From positions 1 through 5,767 of the forward strand of contig JACQBB010000283.1 in the NCBI GenBank assembly GCA_016194625.1: DNA of 5,767 bases, written 5' to 3'. Below are positions 1-5,767 of the stretch, in pieces. Both the position numbers and the translations under genes were made by a program. How positions within the stretch are numbered: the stretch's first letter is position 1; each line of letters begins with the position of its first letter. Below the pieces are notes generated by a model. The model searched no databases and was not told the origin of the DNA. It was given only the letters and a program-made list of their open reading frames with translations. This stretch comes from Elusimicrobiota bacterium. Lineage in GTDB: Bacteria; Elusimicrobiota; Elusimicrobia; UBA1565; UBA9628.

Positions 1-1514
1 AGGGTGGTGAGCAGGAGGTGGCCGGTCAGCGACGCCGACAGGGCGATCTCGGCCGTCTCCGTGTCGCGGATCTCGCCGACCATGATGACGTTGGGGTCCT
101 GGCGCAGGATGGAGCGCAGGCCCTCCGCGAAGCCGAAGCCCTGGCGCGGCGCGATCATGCCCTGGGTGATGCCGGGCATCTTGCGCTCGATGGGGTCCTC
201 CAGCGTCACGATGTTGCGCGAGGAGTCGTTGAGCTCGTGCAGGCAGGCGTAGAGCGTGGTGGACTTGCCCGAGCCGGTCGGGCCGGTCACGATGATCAGG
301 CCCTGCGGACGGTTGAACAGGGAGCGCAGGACCGCCGTCGAGGAGGGGTCCAGCCCCAGCTCGTCGAGGGTGACGGTCTTGGAGCCGCGCGGGATGACGC
401 GCAGGACGGCCTTGTCGCCGTACGGGGTCGGGAAGGTGGACAGGCGCAGGTCGGCCTCCCGGCCGCCCAGGTTGATGCTGACGCGGCCGTCCTCGGGCTT
501 GCCGCCGGCCTGCTTCTCGGGGTCGAGACTGCACGCGACGCGGATGTTGGAGACGACGCGCAGGTTCAGCTTGTGGTGGACCTGGAGCACCTCCTCCATC
601 ACGCCGTCGATGCGGTAGCGCACGCGCAGGTACTCCTCCTGCGGCTCCAGATGGATGTCGGAGGCGCGCATGCGCATCGCCTCGCTGAGGATGAGCTGGA
701 CGACGGCGCCGACGAGCTTCTCCTCGGTGGTCGGCGGCTTGGCCGGCGTGCCGCCCCAGAAGCCGGTCTTCGTCGCCTCCTTGGTCGAGGCGAGCAGGCG
801 CTTGAAGGCGGGGGTCAGCGCCATCTTCTCGAAGGCGGCCATGCGCGCCTCCGTCTCGGCCTTCGACCGCGCCTCGGACTGGGCGCGCGCGTCGGCGTCG
901 GCCTTCGTGACGGCGGCGGCCTTCGCGGCGACGGCGGCGGCCTCGGCGGCGGCGGCCTTGGCCTTCGTCTCGGCCTCGGCGCGCGCGGCGGCCTGCACCT
1001 TCGCCTGCTCGGCGGCCTGGACCTGAGCCTTCTTGGCGGCGGTCACGGACGGGTCCTCGGCGAGGGCTCCGGCGTCCGGCGCCAGCATGTCCTCGTAGAT
1101 CTGTCGGGGCGGCGGCGTCGTCACGTCGGGCGGGGCCTCGTCGCCGCGCCCGGGCATGTTGACCTCGATCGGCGCGGCCGGCGGAGCCGCCGGCGCGAGC
1201 CTGGGCTTCAGCGCCTCGAGCAGGTAGCGCGCCACGCCCGGGCGCGCGACCTTCTCGACCTTCGCCCAGGACGCGAAGATGGGCTTGCCCTTGTAGGCGT
1301 CCATCGCGGGGTCGGAGCGCGAGGCCTTCATCGCGTCGCGCAGGTTGCCCAGTCCGACGGTCACCGCCGCGGGCGCGGAGCCGCCCTGCCAGACGACGAA
1401 CACGCCCTCGAGCGCGTCGAAGTGCGGGTCGTCCAGGTTCAGGGCGAAGAACTCGGCCCAGGAGTCACCCTGGGCGGTCTGGACGCGGTTCCAATGGACC
1501 TTCATGGACGGCAT
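1..1514 (-). CDS. GspE/PilB-type secretion or type IV pilus ATPase, 3' end outside window
   Basis: This is a hexameric AAA-like ATPase of the type II secretion/type IV pilus family, which powers pilin or pseudopilin assembly at the cytoplasmic face of the inner membrane. About 504 residues are present. The core (about 262-504) holds the N2-type segment with ASDIHLEP (284-291) and RYRIDGVMEEV, Walker A GPTGSGKST (411-419), the Asp box TLEDPIE (437-443), Walker B with RQDPNVIMVGEIRD (471-484), and the start of the His box LTGHLLLTT, where the window ends. The C-terminal part is therefore missing. The N-terminus is unusual: a GIY-YIG-like segment (about 33-107), a Pro/Ala linker, then an Ala-rich helix (about 157-230), in place of the usual MshEN/T2SSE N-domain. 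The start is ATG 1514, or ATG 1505 three codons later. No other ATG, GTG or TTG lies between the in-frame stop at 1563-1565 and 1514. Neither start has a visible Shine-Dalgarno. Family assignment is firm; the choice between secretion, pilus or another machine is open. Confidence 0.93.
   Translation of the reverse strand, partial: MPSMKVHWNRVQTAQGDSWAEFFALNLDDPHFDALEGVFVVWQGGSAPAAVTVGLGNLRDAMKASRSDPAMDAYKGKPIFASWAKVEKVARPGVARYLLEALKPRLAPAAPPAAPIEVNMPGRGDEAPPDVTTPPPRQIYEDMLAPDAGALAEDPSVTAAKKAQVQAAEQAKVQAAARAEAETKAKAAAAEAAAVAAKAAAVTKADADARAQSEARSKAETEARMAAFEKMALTPAFKRLLASTKEATKTGFWGGTPAKPPTTEEKLVGAVVQLILSEAMRMRASDIHLEPQEEYLRVRYRIDGVMEEVLQVHHKLNLRVVSNIRVACSLDPEKQAGGKPEDGRVSINLGGREADLRLSTFPTPYGDKAVLRVIPRGSKTVTLDELGLDPSSTAVLRSLFNRPQGLIIVTGPTGSGKSTTLYACLHELNDSSRNIVTLEDPIERKMPGITQGMIAPRQGFGFAEGLRSILRQDPNVIMVGEIRDTETAEIALSASLTGHLLLTT
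825..1046 (-). repeat. Low-complexity Ala-rich charged helix inside the ATPase gene
   Basis: Residues about 157-230 of the ATPase are mostly Ala, Lys, Glu, Gln, Arg and Asp with no Pro or Gly, for example KAQVQAAEQAKVQAAARAE. They are encoded by recurring GCC/GCG-rich codons, seen on the plus strand as ggcggc and cggcctt repeats. This predicts a long single helix or coiled coil of TolA-like composition, probably a spacer or oligomerisation arm between the N-terminal domain and the ATPase core. It is not a DNA repeat array with a fixed unit. Confidence 0.7.
1194..1418 (-). other. Degenerate GIY-YIG-like domain at the N-terminus of the ATPase
   Basis: Residues 33-107 of the ATPase read like the GIY-YIG layout. 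GVF (37-39) stands in the GIY position, TVG (52-54) in the YIG position, and LRDAM brings Arg59 near the place of the catalytic Arg. A closing helix, ARYLLEALKPRLA (95-107), matches the family's E..LI..L.P..N pattern, but the catalytic Glu position is Ala95. If the match is right, the domain is probably not an active nuclease and could serve binding or scaffolding. The assignment rests on motif spacing and remembered family patterns. A structure prediction or profile search is needed to settle it. Confidence 0.4.
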
Positions 1515-1562
1515 GACCGTATAAAGGTAGCCGGGAAACCCGCGGAGCGCAAGTCCCGCGTG
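1515..1562 (-). promoter_or_regulatory. Gap upstream of the ATPase with a possible TTTATAC -10 box
   Basis: The 48-base gap has one AT-rich island, TTTATAC (1525-1519 on the minus strand), ending 4 bases before ATG 1514. It could be a -10 element giving a leaderless or near-leaderless transcript, like the better site before purF. No good -35 sits at 16-18 bases: TTGCGC (1552-1547) is 23 bases from TATACG, though it is 17 from the poorer box TACCTT (1529-1524). No Shine-Dalgarno is visible. A promoter is possible but poorly supported, and read-through from the upstream operon is equally likely. Confidence 0.22.
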
Positions 1563-2003
1563 TTACGGCCGGGGCGGCCAGCAGGCGGCGCGCAGGGAGC
1601 CGAGCGCGGGCCCCAGCGTCTCCCACTGCGCGCGGACCTGGCCGACGACGACGAACGCGTCGGCGGCGGTCAGCACGACCAGCAGGGCCAGCATCACGTC
1701 GCCCATCATCCGGTGGGGGCGCCCGGTCAGGCGGCGGCGGCCGGCGAGCCCGTAGACGGCGGCGACGACCAGCGCCGGCGCGAACATCGTGTAGACGACG
1801 AGCGCGGTCTTGACCAGCATGGTCCGCGCGTCGCCCTCGCACGCGGCGCGCGCGACGACCGGGAAGGCGCGGGAAAAGGGATACGCCAGCGCGCTGAGGA
1901 CCAGCCACTGCGGCACCGGCTGCCACTGGACGGTGCGCGCGAACCCGGGCCAGTCCCACGGCTCCCGCTTGCGCAGCGCGGAGAACGCCTTGGGCGAGGG
2001 CAT
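1563..2003 (-). CDS. Small three-helix inner-membrane protein, function unknown
   Basis: This 146-residue protein is not recognised. It starts MPSPKAFSAL with a basic N-terminal stretch (RKRE, 11-14). Three hydrophobic segments follow: about 33-55 (less certain, with an internal Arg and two Pro), about 62-86 (MLVKTALVVYTMFAPALVV) and about 99-122 (VMLALLVVLTAADAFVVVG). The basic loop GRRRLTGRPHR between helices 2 and 3 suggests a cytoplasmic N-terminus and loop, with the C-terminal tail (about 123-146) outside. The start ATG shares its A with the TGA stop of the caspase gene (TGATG) and has no clear Shine-Dalgarno, so it is probably translated by coupling or re-initiation. That tight link suggests it works with the caspase lipoprotein, but nothing shows how. 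The stop is TAA. Longer overlapping readings in this region are artefacts of GC-rich frames. Confidence 0.78.
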   Translation of the reverse strand: MPSPKAFSALRKREPWDWPGFARTVQWQPVPQWLVLSALAYPFSRAFPVVARAACEGDARTMLVKTALVVYTMFAPALVVAAVYGLAGRRRLTGRPHRMMGDVMLALLVVLTAADAFVVVGQVRAQWETLGPALGSLRAACWPPRP

Positions 2004-3271
2004 CAGCGCAGGACCAGGCCGGCGTCGCCGCCGAGCAGCTGCGGCGTCTGGTCGCGGTTGAGGCGGCGCGCCTCGTCCTGCACGCGCGGACGCGCGTAGT
2101 CGATCAAGGACTTGGGCGTCACGCGCCCGGAGGCGTCCTTCGCCGCGCCGTCGAGGCCCTTGAGCAGGAAGTAGGTGAACGCGCCGTGGCCCTGCAGGTC
2201 CAGCGAGCCCGAGATCTCGTTCGACGCCGACGCGGTCAGCGCGACCACGTTGCGGGGGACGGTCCCGGTCTCGATCCGTGTCAGCAGCGGGCGCGCGCCC
2301 GTCGCCAGCAGCGAGCGCCCGCCCGCGCCGGAGAAGCACGCGTCCATCGCGACCAGCACCTGCTTGGCCGGGAGCATGCCCAGGCGCTCGTAGAGGCGGC
2401 GCACCGGATAGCCGGTGTTCGCCAGGAAGTTCGGGTCGCCGTCCACGGGGACGAGGTAGGCCTCGCCGCTCGCCGCGTCCGGCGCTCCGTGGCCGGAGAA
2501 GTAGAAGTACACGCGGCTGTCGGGCTTGACCAGGCGCGGCAGCCAGGTCTCGACGTTCTTCTCGAGCGCGGACTTCGTCGCGCGCGTGCCCGACAGGTAG
2601 GCGATGTTGCGCTCGGGCACGCCGAGCGCGCGCACGTGCGCCTTGAACGCGGCGGCGTCGCGCTCCGCGTAAGCCGCCTTCGGCAGGTCGGGGTAGTCCT
2701 CCACGCCGACGACCACCGCGAAGTCGTCGGGGCGGTCGGGCGCCGAGAAGTTCGGCATGACCGGGGGCGGCAGGGTCGGGCCCGCCGTCGGAGCCGGAGC
2801 GGAGGGAGCGGCCGCCGGCGCGGCGGCCGGTCGCGGTCGGCGCGCCAGGACCTCGGAGCCGGGGATGCGGCGGAACGCGTCGCCGTTCTCGTCGGAGAGG
2901 AGGCGGCAAGCGTCCTGGATGTTGCTGACGAAGTTGTTCGACTCGAAACGGCCGAGCAGCTCGCGGTTGTAGGCCGAGGTCACCGTCGCCGCGTCGCTGA
3001 ACGTCCTGGGGAAGCTGAAGACGACGTCGCAGGCCTGCGGGGTGGGATGGGCGTCATAGACGGCAGATGCGAAGGCAGCCCGGAGTCCTTCGATGCGGAT
3101 GTTGTTGATCGTCCCCGGACCTTCGAGGAGGCAGGCGCGCAGGGTCGAACTGCAATCCCCGCCGAACCGGCCGTTCTTCTTGGCGTCCGCATCGTCCGTG
3201 GTCTGGCCGCCGGCGCAGCCGGCGAGCGTCGCGCCGAGGACGACGGCGGCGAGGAGAAGGGCGCGGGCCAT
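2003..3271 (-). CDS. Caspase-family (peptidase C14) lipoprotein
   Basis: This is a predicted exported cysteine peptidase of the caspase/metacaspase fold, 422 residues. The N-terminus MARALLLAAV is a short basic-hydrophobic signal ending in the lipobox LAGC, with Cys19 as the lipidation site. Ala at +2 would fit outer-membrane sorting under the E. coli rule. An N-terminal domain of no recognised family (about 30-145) has four Cys (40, 47, 81, 122), enough for two disulfides. A Pro/Ala linker (about 147-182) leads to the caspase domain (about 183-422), with the strand AVVVGVEDY, the His motif YFSGHGAP (His261) and the Cys motif MDACFSGAG (Cys312), so the dyad is intact. The start at 3271 is chosen because AGGAGG lies 4 bases upstream and the signal peptide begins there; an in-frame ATG 27 codons earlier lies inside purF. 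Substrate and role are unknown. The gene is probably cotranscribed with purF. Confidence 0.9.
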   Translation of the reverse strand: MARALLLAAVVLGATLAGCAGGQTTDDADAKKNGRFGGDCSSTLRACLLEGPGTINNIRIEGLRAAFASAVYDAHPTPQACDVVFSFPRTFSDAATVTSAYNRELLGRFESNNFVSNIQDACRLLSDENGDAFRRIPGSEVLARRPRPAAAPAAAPSAPAPTAGPTLPPPVMPNFSAPDRPDDFAVVVGVEDYPDLPKAAYAERDAAAFKAHVRALGVPERNIAYLSGTRATKSALEKNVETWLPRLVKPDSRVYFYFSGHGAPDAASGEAYLVPVDGDPNFLANTGYPVRRLYERLGMLPAKQVLVAMDACFSGAGGRSLLATGARPLLTRIETGTVPRNVVALTASASNEISGSLDLQGHGAFTYFLLKGLDGAAKDASGRVTPKSLIDYARPRVQDEARRLNRDQTPQLLGGDAGLVLR

Positions 3272-3282
3272 GAGACCTCCTA
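3272..3282 (-). promoter_or_regulatory. Shine-Dalgarno of the caspase gene overlapping the purF stop
   Basis: On the minus strand the sequence TAGGAGGTCTCATG contains the purF stop TAG (3282-3280), the ribosome binding site AGGAGG (3281-3276) and the caspase ATG (3271). The overlap fixes the caspase start and suggests ribosomes finishing purF can start the next gene. It is the only strong Shine-Dalgarno seen at a gene start in the window. Confidence 0.8.
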
Positions 3283-4653
3283 CTTGACGGCTTCGGCGAC
3301 CTGGTAGTCGGGGATCGGGGTCGGGTAGCGGCGGGTGAAGCAGGCGGTGCACCAGCCGGACTCGTCGCCCTTGCCGACGGCGCGCAGCATGCCCGACAAC
3401 GACAGGTGATGGAGCGTGTCCACGCCCAGGAACTTGCGGATCTCCTCGGTCGCGTGCACGTTGGCGATCAGCTCGGACGCGCGCGGGGTGTCGATGCCGT
3501 AGTAGCAGGGCGAGACGATCGGCGGGCTGGTGATGCCCATGTGGATCTCGCGGGCGCCGGCCTCGCGCAGGCTCTTGCAGATCTTCTTGGAGGTGGTGCC
3601 GCGCACGATCGAGTCGTCGATGAGCAGGACGCGCTTGCCGCGCAGGGCCTCGGGCACGGGCGCGAGCTTGAGCATCGCGGCCTTCTCGCGCAGCTCCTGC
3701 GTGGGCTTGATGAAGGTGCGGCTCACGTAGTGGGAGCGCACCAGACCCATCTCGAACGGGACGCCGGACACCTCGGAGAAGCCGAGCGCGGCGGCGACGC
3801 CCGAGTCGGGCACCGGCACGACCACGTCGGCCTTCACGCCCTCCATCTCGCGGGCGAGCGCGCGGCCCAGGTCGCGGCGCGCGGCCTGCACGCCGCGGCC
3901 GAAGATCATCGAGTCGGGGCGCGCGAAATAGACCTGCTCGAACACGCAGCGCGCGGGCGCGGGGACCGGGGGGAAGGGCTTCAGCGTCTTGAGCTTGGGG
4001 CCCTCGACGATGGCCATCTCGCCGGGCTCCAGCTCGCGCACGACCTCGGCGCCGATCAGCGTCAAGCCGGAGGTCTCCGAGGCGAAGACGTGCGTCGCGC
4101 CGAGGCGGCCCATGATCAGCGGGCGGAAGCCGTACGGGTCGCGCACCGCGATCATCTTGTCGGGGGTCAGCAGCAGCAGCGAGTAGGCGCCTTCGACCTG
4201 GCGCAGGCTGGCGATCAGCGCGTCCTCGATCGGCCCTTCCTGGCGCGCGAGCAGGTGGACGATGACCTCGGAGTCGGTGGACGACTGGAAGATCGCGCCG
4301 CGGGCCTCCAGCTTCTTCTTGAGCTGGAGCGCGTTGGTCAGGTTGCCGTTGTGCGCGATCGAGATCGGGCCGTGGCCGGTCTTATAGATGAGGGGCTGGG
4401 CGTTCTTCAGCTGGCTGGCGCCGGTCGTCGCGTAGCGCACGTGGCCGATCGCCGTCTTGCCCTCGAGCTTGGCCGCCTCGCCGCTCGCGAACACCTCGGA
4501 GACCAGGCCCATGCCGAGATGGGACTGGAACCCGTCCTTGACCGCGGTCACGATGCCCGCCGACTCCTGACCGCGGTGCTGCAGCGCGAACAGACCCAGC
4601 TGGGTCAGCTCGGCCGCGTCCGGCCTGCCCGAGACGGCGAAGATCCCGCACAT
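3280..4653 (-). CDS. purF: Amidophosphoribosyltransferase (glutamine PRPP amidotransferase)
   Basis: This enzyme makes 5-phosphoribosylamine from PRPP and glutamine, the first committed step of purine synthesis in the cytoplasm. The 457 residues are full length. The class II glutaminase domain begins MCGIF, with Cys2 as nucleophile after Met removal, and carries HVRYATTG (71-78), HNGNLTN (101-107) and SSTDSE (124-129). The phosphoribosyltransferase domain holds the PRPP loop VLLIDDSIVRGTTS (342-355). Cys236 (RCVFEQVYFARPDS), Cys383 (SPCYYGIDTP), Cys435 and Cys438 (WCTACF) match the four ligands of the [4Fe-4S] cluster known from Bacillus subtilis PurF. Unlike that protein, there is no propeptide before the Cys. 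The start is unambiguous because the nucleophile must follow the initiator. The gene is probably transcribed from the promoter 6 bases upstream and is followed closely by the caspase gene. No other pur gene is in view. Confidence 0.98.
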   Translation of the reverse strand: MCGIFAVSGRPDAAELTQLGLFALQHRGQESAGIVTAVKDGFQSHLGMGLVSEVFASGEAAKLEGKTAIGHVRYATTGASQLKNAQPLIYKTGHGPISIAHNGNLTNALQLKKKLEARGAIFQSSTDSEVIVHLLARQEGPIEDALIASLRQVEGAYSLLLLTPDKMIAVRDPYGFRPLIMGRLGATHVFASETSGLTLIGAEVVRELEPGEMAIVEGPKLKTLKPFPPVPAPARCVFEQVYFARPDSMIFGRGVQAARRDLGRALAREMEGVKADVVVPVPDSGVAAALGFSEVSGVPFEMGLVRSHYVSRTFIKPTQELREKAAMLKLAPVPEALRGKRVLLIDDSIVRGTTSKKICKSLREAGAREIHMGITSPPIVSPCYYGIDTPRASELIANVHATEEIRKFLGVDTLHHLSLSGMLRAVGKGDESGWCTACFTRRYPTPIPDYQVAEAVK

Positions 4654-4687
4654 GTCTTCAGTATAGCTTTTGGCGGCGCGGTCTCAA
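4654..4687 (-). promoter_or_regulatory. Sigma-70-type promoter of purF, predicted leaderless
   Basis: On the minus strand TTGAGA (4687-4682), a 16-base spacer and TATACT (4665-4660) match the -35 and -10 consensus with one mismatch each. Six bases (GAAGAC) separate the -10 from the purF ATG, so the expected first transcribed base is the A of the start codon. No Shine-Dalgarno is present. The -35 overlaps the rsmH stop TGA. The AT-rich -10 stands out in very GC-rich surroundings. This is seen directly; transcription itself is inferred. Confidence 0.68.
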
Positions 4688-5767
4688 GCCCGGACGACGC
4701 GCCACAGGCGGGCCGAGCGCGCGCGGGGGTTCTCGCGCGTCTCCTCGGGCGACGCCTTGCGCGGCGGCTCGGGCGCCGCGCGCCACCGGCCGGCGGCGGC
4801 CTGCGCGTCCAGCGCGGCCTTCAGCACGCGCTCCTCGCCGGAGTGGAAGGTGAGGAACGCGGCGCGGCCGCCGGACTTCAACAGCGACGGGAGGTCCGCG
4901 AGCAGGCGCTCCAACGAACGGCGCTCGTCGTTGACCTGCAGACGGAGGGCTTGGAAGGTGCGGGTCGCGGGATGAGCGGAGAACGCGTCCTTCTTCACGA
5001 CCCGTCCGGGACCCAATCCTTTGGCCTTCGCGACGGCCGACGCAAGCTCGTGAGTGGTCTTCGGAGGATGGGCGGCCAGCTCCTGGGCGATCGCGTCGGC
5101 GTCGGGCTCGTCGCCGTAGCGGCGCAGGGCGTCGGCGATCTCGGCGGCGGAGGCGCGCGCGAGCCACTGCGCGGCGGTCTCGCCGCGCGAGCGGTCCATC
5201 CGCATGTCGAGCGGGCCGTCGACCTTGAACGACATGCCGCGCTCGGGGCGGTCGAGCTGCATCGACGAGACGCCCAGGTCGGCGAAAAGCGCGTCCACGG
5301 CCTCCAGGCCGAGCGAGCGAAGCGCCGTCTTCGCCTCGGCGTAGTCGGTGTTCACGGTCTCGACGCGCAGGCCGAGCCCCGCCAGGCGCTCGCGCGTGCG
5401 CGCCAGCTCCTCGCCGTCGCGGTCCAAGCCGATCACGCGCGCCCCGCGGCGCGCGAGCTCGGCCGAGTGGCCACCCGCGCCGAGCGTGCAGTCCAGGACG
5501 ACGGCGCCCGCCAGCGGCTCCAGCGCCGCCAGCGACTCGGCGACCATGATGGGGAGATGCGAGCCGGCGGGCGTGGAGCCGCGCGCCTTGGCCTTCGCCG
5601 CCGCGTCGGGGTCGCCGGCCAGCTCCTTGTACTTCTGCGCGAACTCGCGCGGGTGCGTGCCCTTGTAGCGGTCGCGGCGGCGGTGCGCGGCGACGGCCTC
5701 GGCCGCGGGACGGTCGTCGGGCGCGAACTCTCGCTCTAACAGGCGCCGCGCCTCGACCCACGCCGTC
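4684..5767 (-). CDS. rsmH: RsmH/MraW-type 16S rRNA (cytosine-N4) methyltransferase, 5' end outside window
   Basis: RsmH uses SAM to methylate N4 of C1402 in the ribosomal decoding site. The frame contains the SAM motif VVLDCTLGAGGHS, FADLGVSSMQLDRPERGMSF, a YGDEPDADAIA helix, HPATRTFQALRLQVND, FHSGEERVLK and the end NPRARSARLWRV, which is the family order. The first ATG in frame is 5547, but it lies inside the conserved N-terminal strand: HLPIMVAES matches the H-x-P-V-L-L-x-E start of known RsmH. No ATG, GTG or TTG occurs from there to the window edge, so the true start is probably outside, giving at least 360 residues against about 300-315 usual. The extra part includes RYKGTHPREFAQKYKEL. 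The FHSGEER motif differs from the common FHSLEDR. The next gene is purF, not the ftsL/ftsI expected in a dcw cluster, so this may be a relocated or paralogous RsmH with a different target. Confidence 0.9.
   Translation of the reverse strand, partial: TAWVEARRLLEREFAPDDRPAAEAVAAHRRRDRYKGTHPREFAQKYKELAGDPDAAAKAKARGSTPAGSHLPIMVAESLAALEPLAGAVVLDCTLGAGGHSAELARRGARVIGLDRDGEELARTRERLAGLGLRVETVNTDYAEAKTALRSLGLEAVDALFADLGVSSMQLDRPERGMSFKVDGPLDMRMDRSRGETAAQWLARASAAEIADALRRYGDEPDADAIAQELAAHPPKTTHELASAVAKAKGLGPGRVVKKDAFSAHPATRTFQALRLQVNDERRSLERLLADLPSLLKSGGRAAFLTFHSGEERVLKAALDAQAAAGRWRAAPEPPRKASPEETRENPRARSARLWRVVRA

Noticed and set aside
1530..1562. Possible terminator hairpin after the membrane-protein gene
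   Set aside because: Only short stems are visible (CGCGG with CCGCG around a 10-base loop, and CGGG-TTT-CCCG) and no run of T follows, so no intrinsic terminator is claimed.
18..2099. Very long plus-strand open frame (693 codons)
   Set aside because: It is antisense to the ATPase, membrane protein and caspase genes, is rich in Arg/Gly/Leu with no domain, and is explained by the lack of stops in GC-rich DNA.
1563..2909. 448-codon reading that would extend the membrane protein upstream
   Set aside because: The N-terminal 302 codons are an out-of-frame reading of the caspase gene; the hydrophobic protein begins at the TGATG junction at 2003.
2186..3307. Plus-strand open frame of 373 codons opposite the caspase gene
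   Set aside because: Its composition is that of an antisense shadow; the minus-strand frame has a lipobox, a catalytic dyad and a ribosome binding site.
4654..4683. Purine riboswitch or leader RNA before purF
   Set aside because: The gap is only 30 bases and the predicted transcript begins at the start codon, leaving no room for an aptamer.
3406..5739. Very long plus-strand open frame (777 codons)
   Set aside because: It runs antisense across purF and rsmH, both firmly identified, and its translation has low-complexity Arg/Ala/Leu/Gly content with no motif.
4658..5761. Alternative minus-strand frame overlapping rsmH
   Set aside because: It is Arg/Gly/Ala-rich without motifs, while the other frame contains the full set of RsmH motifs.
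1..5767. CRISPR array, tRNA/rRNA, insertion sequence or phage attachment site
   Set aside because: No regularly spaced repeats, cloverleaf-like sequence, transposase motif or flanking inverted repeats were seen; nearly all bases are in the five coding frames.

Overview
The window is very GC-rich, with strong G/C preference at third codon positions. It looks like one compact bacterial chromosomal block in which every supported gene lies on the minus strand. Read in the direction of transcription, from high to low coordinates, the order is: an RsmH/MraW-type 16S rRNA methyltransferase (5' end outside the window), purF, a caspase-like lipoprotein, a small three-helix membrane protein, and a GspE/PilB-type secretion or pilus ATPase (3' end outside the window). 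No plus-strand gene, RNA gene, mobile element or CRISPR array could be supported. Almost all of the sequence is coding. The only gaps are 30 bases (rsmH-purF), 8 bases (purF-caspase) and 48 bases (membrane protein-ATPase).

The host is a bacterium. The diderm-style lipoprotein, the iron-sulfur type PurF, the extended RsmH and the GspE/PilB ATPase would suit a GC-rich Elusimicrobiota-like or deltaproteobacterial-type genome. This assignment is a weak inference and no marker here settles it.

Region by region: at 4684-5767 the methyltransferase frame stays open to the window edge and carries an unusual N-terminal extension. At 4654-4687 there is a convincing sigma-70-type promoter (TTGAGA, 16 bases, TATACT) whose predicted start point falls on the A of the purF ATG, so purF is probably read from a leaderless mRNA. 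purF (3280-4653) is followed 8 bases later by the caspase lipoprotein (2003-3271), which has a strong Shine-Dalgarno overlapping the purF stop. The caspase stop overlaps the start of the membrane protein (1563-2003) in a TGATG junction. purF, the caspase and the membrane protein therefore look like one transcription unit. The ATPase (1-1514) follows after 48 bases and may be cotranscribed or have its own start.

PurF and RsmH are housekeeping enzymes. The less ordinary content is the coupled pair of an exported caspase-fold lipoprotein and a small membrane protein, and the ATPase N-terminus. There a domain resembling a degenerate GIY-YIG fold and a long Ala-rich charged helix precede the ATPase core. 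No complete new system is demonstrated. These are leads, and their functions cannot be read from the sequence.
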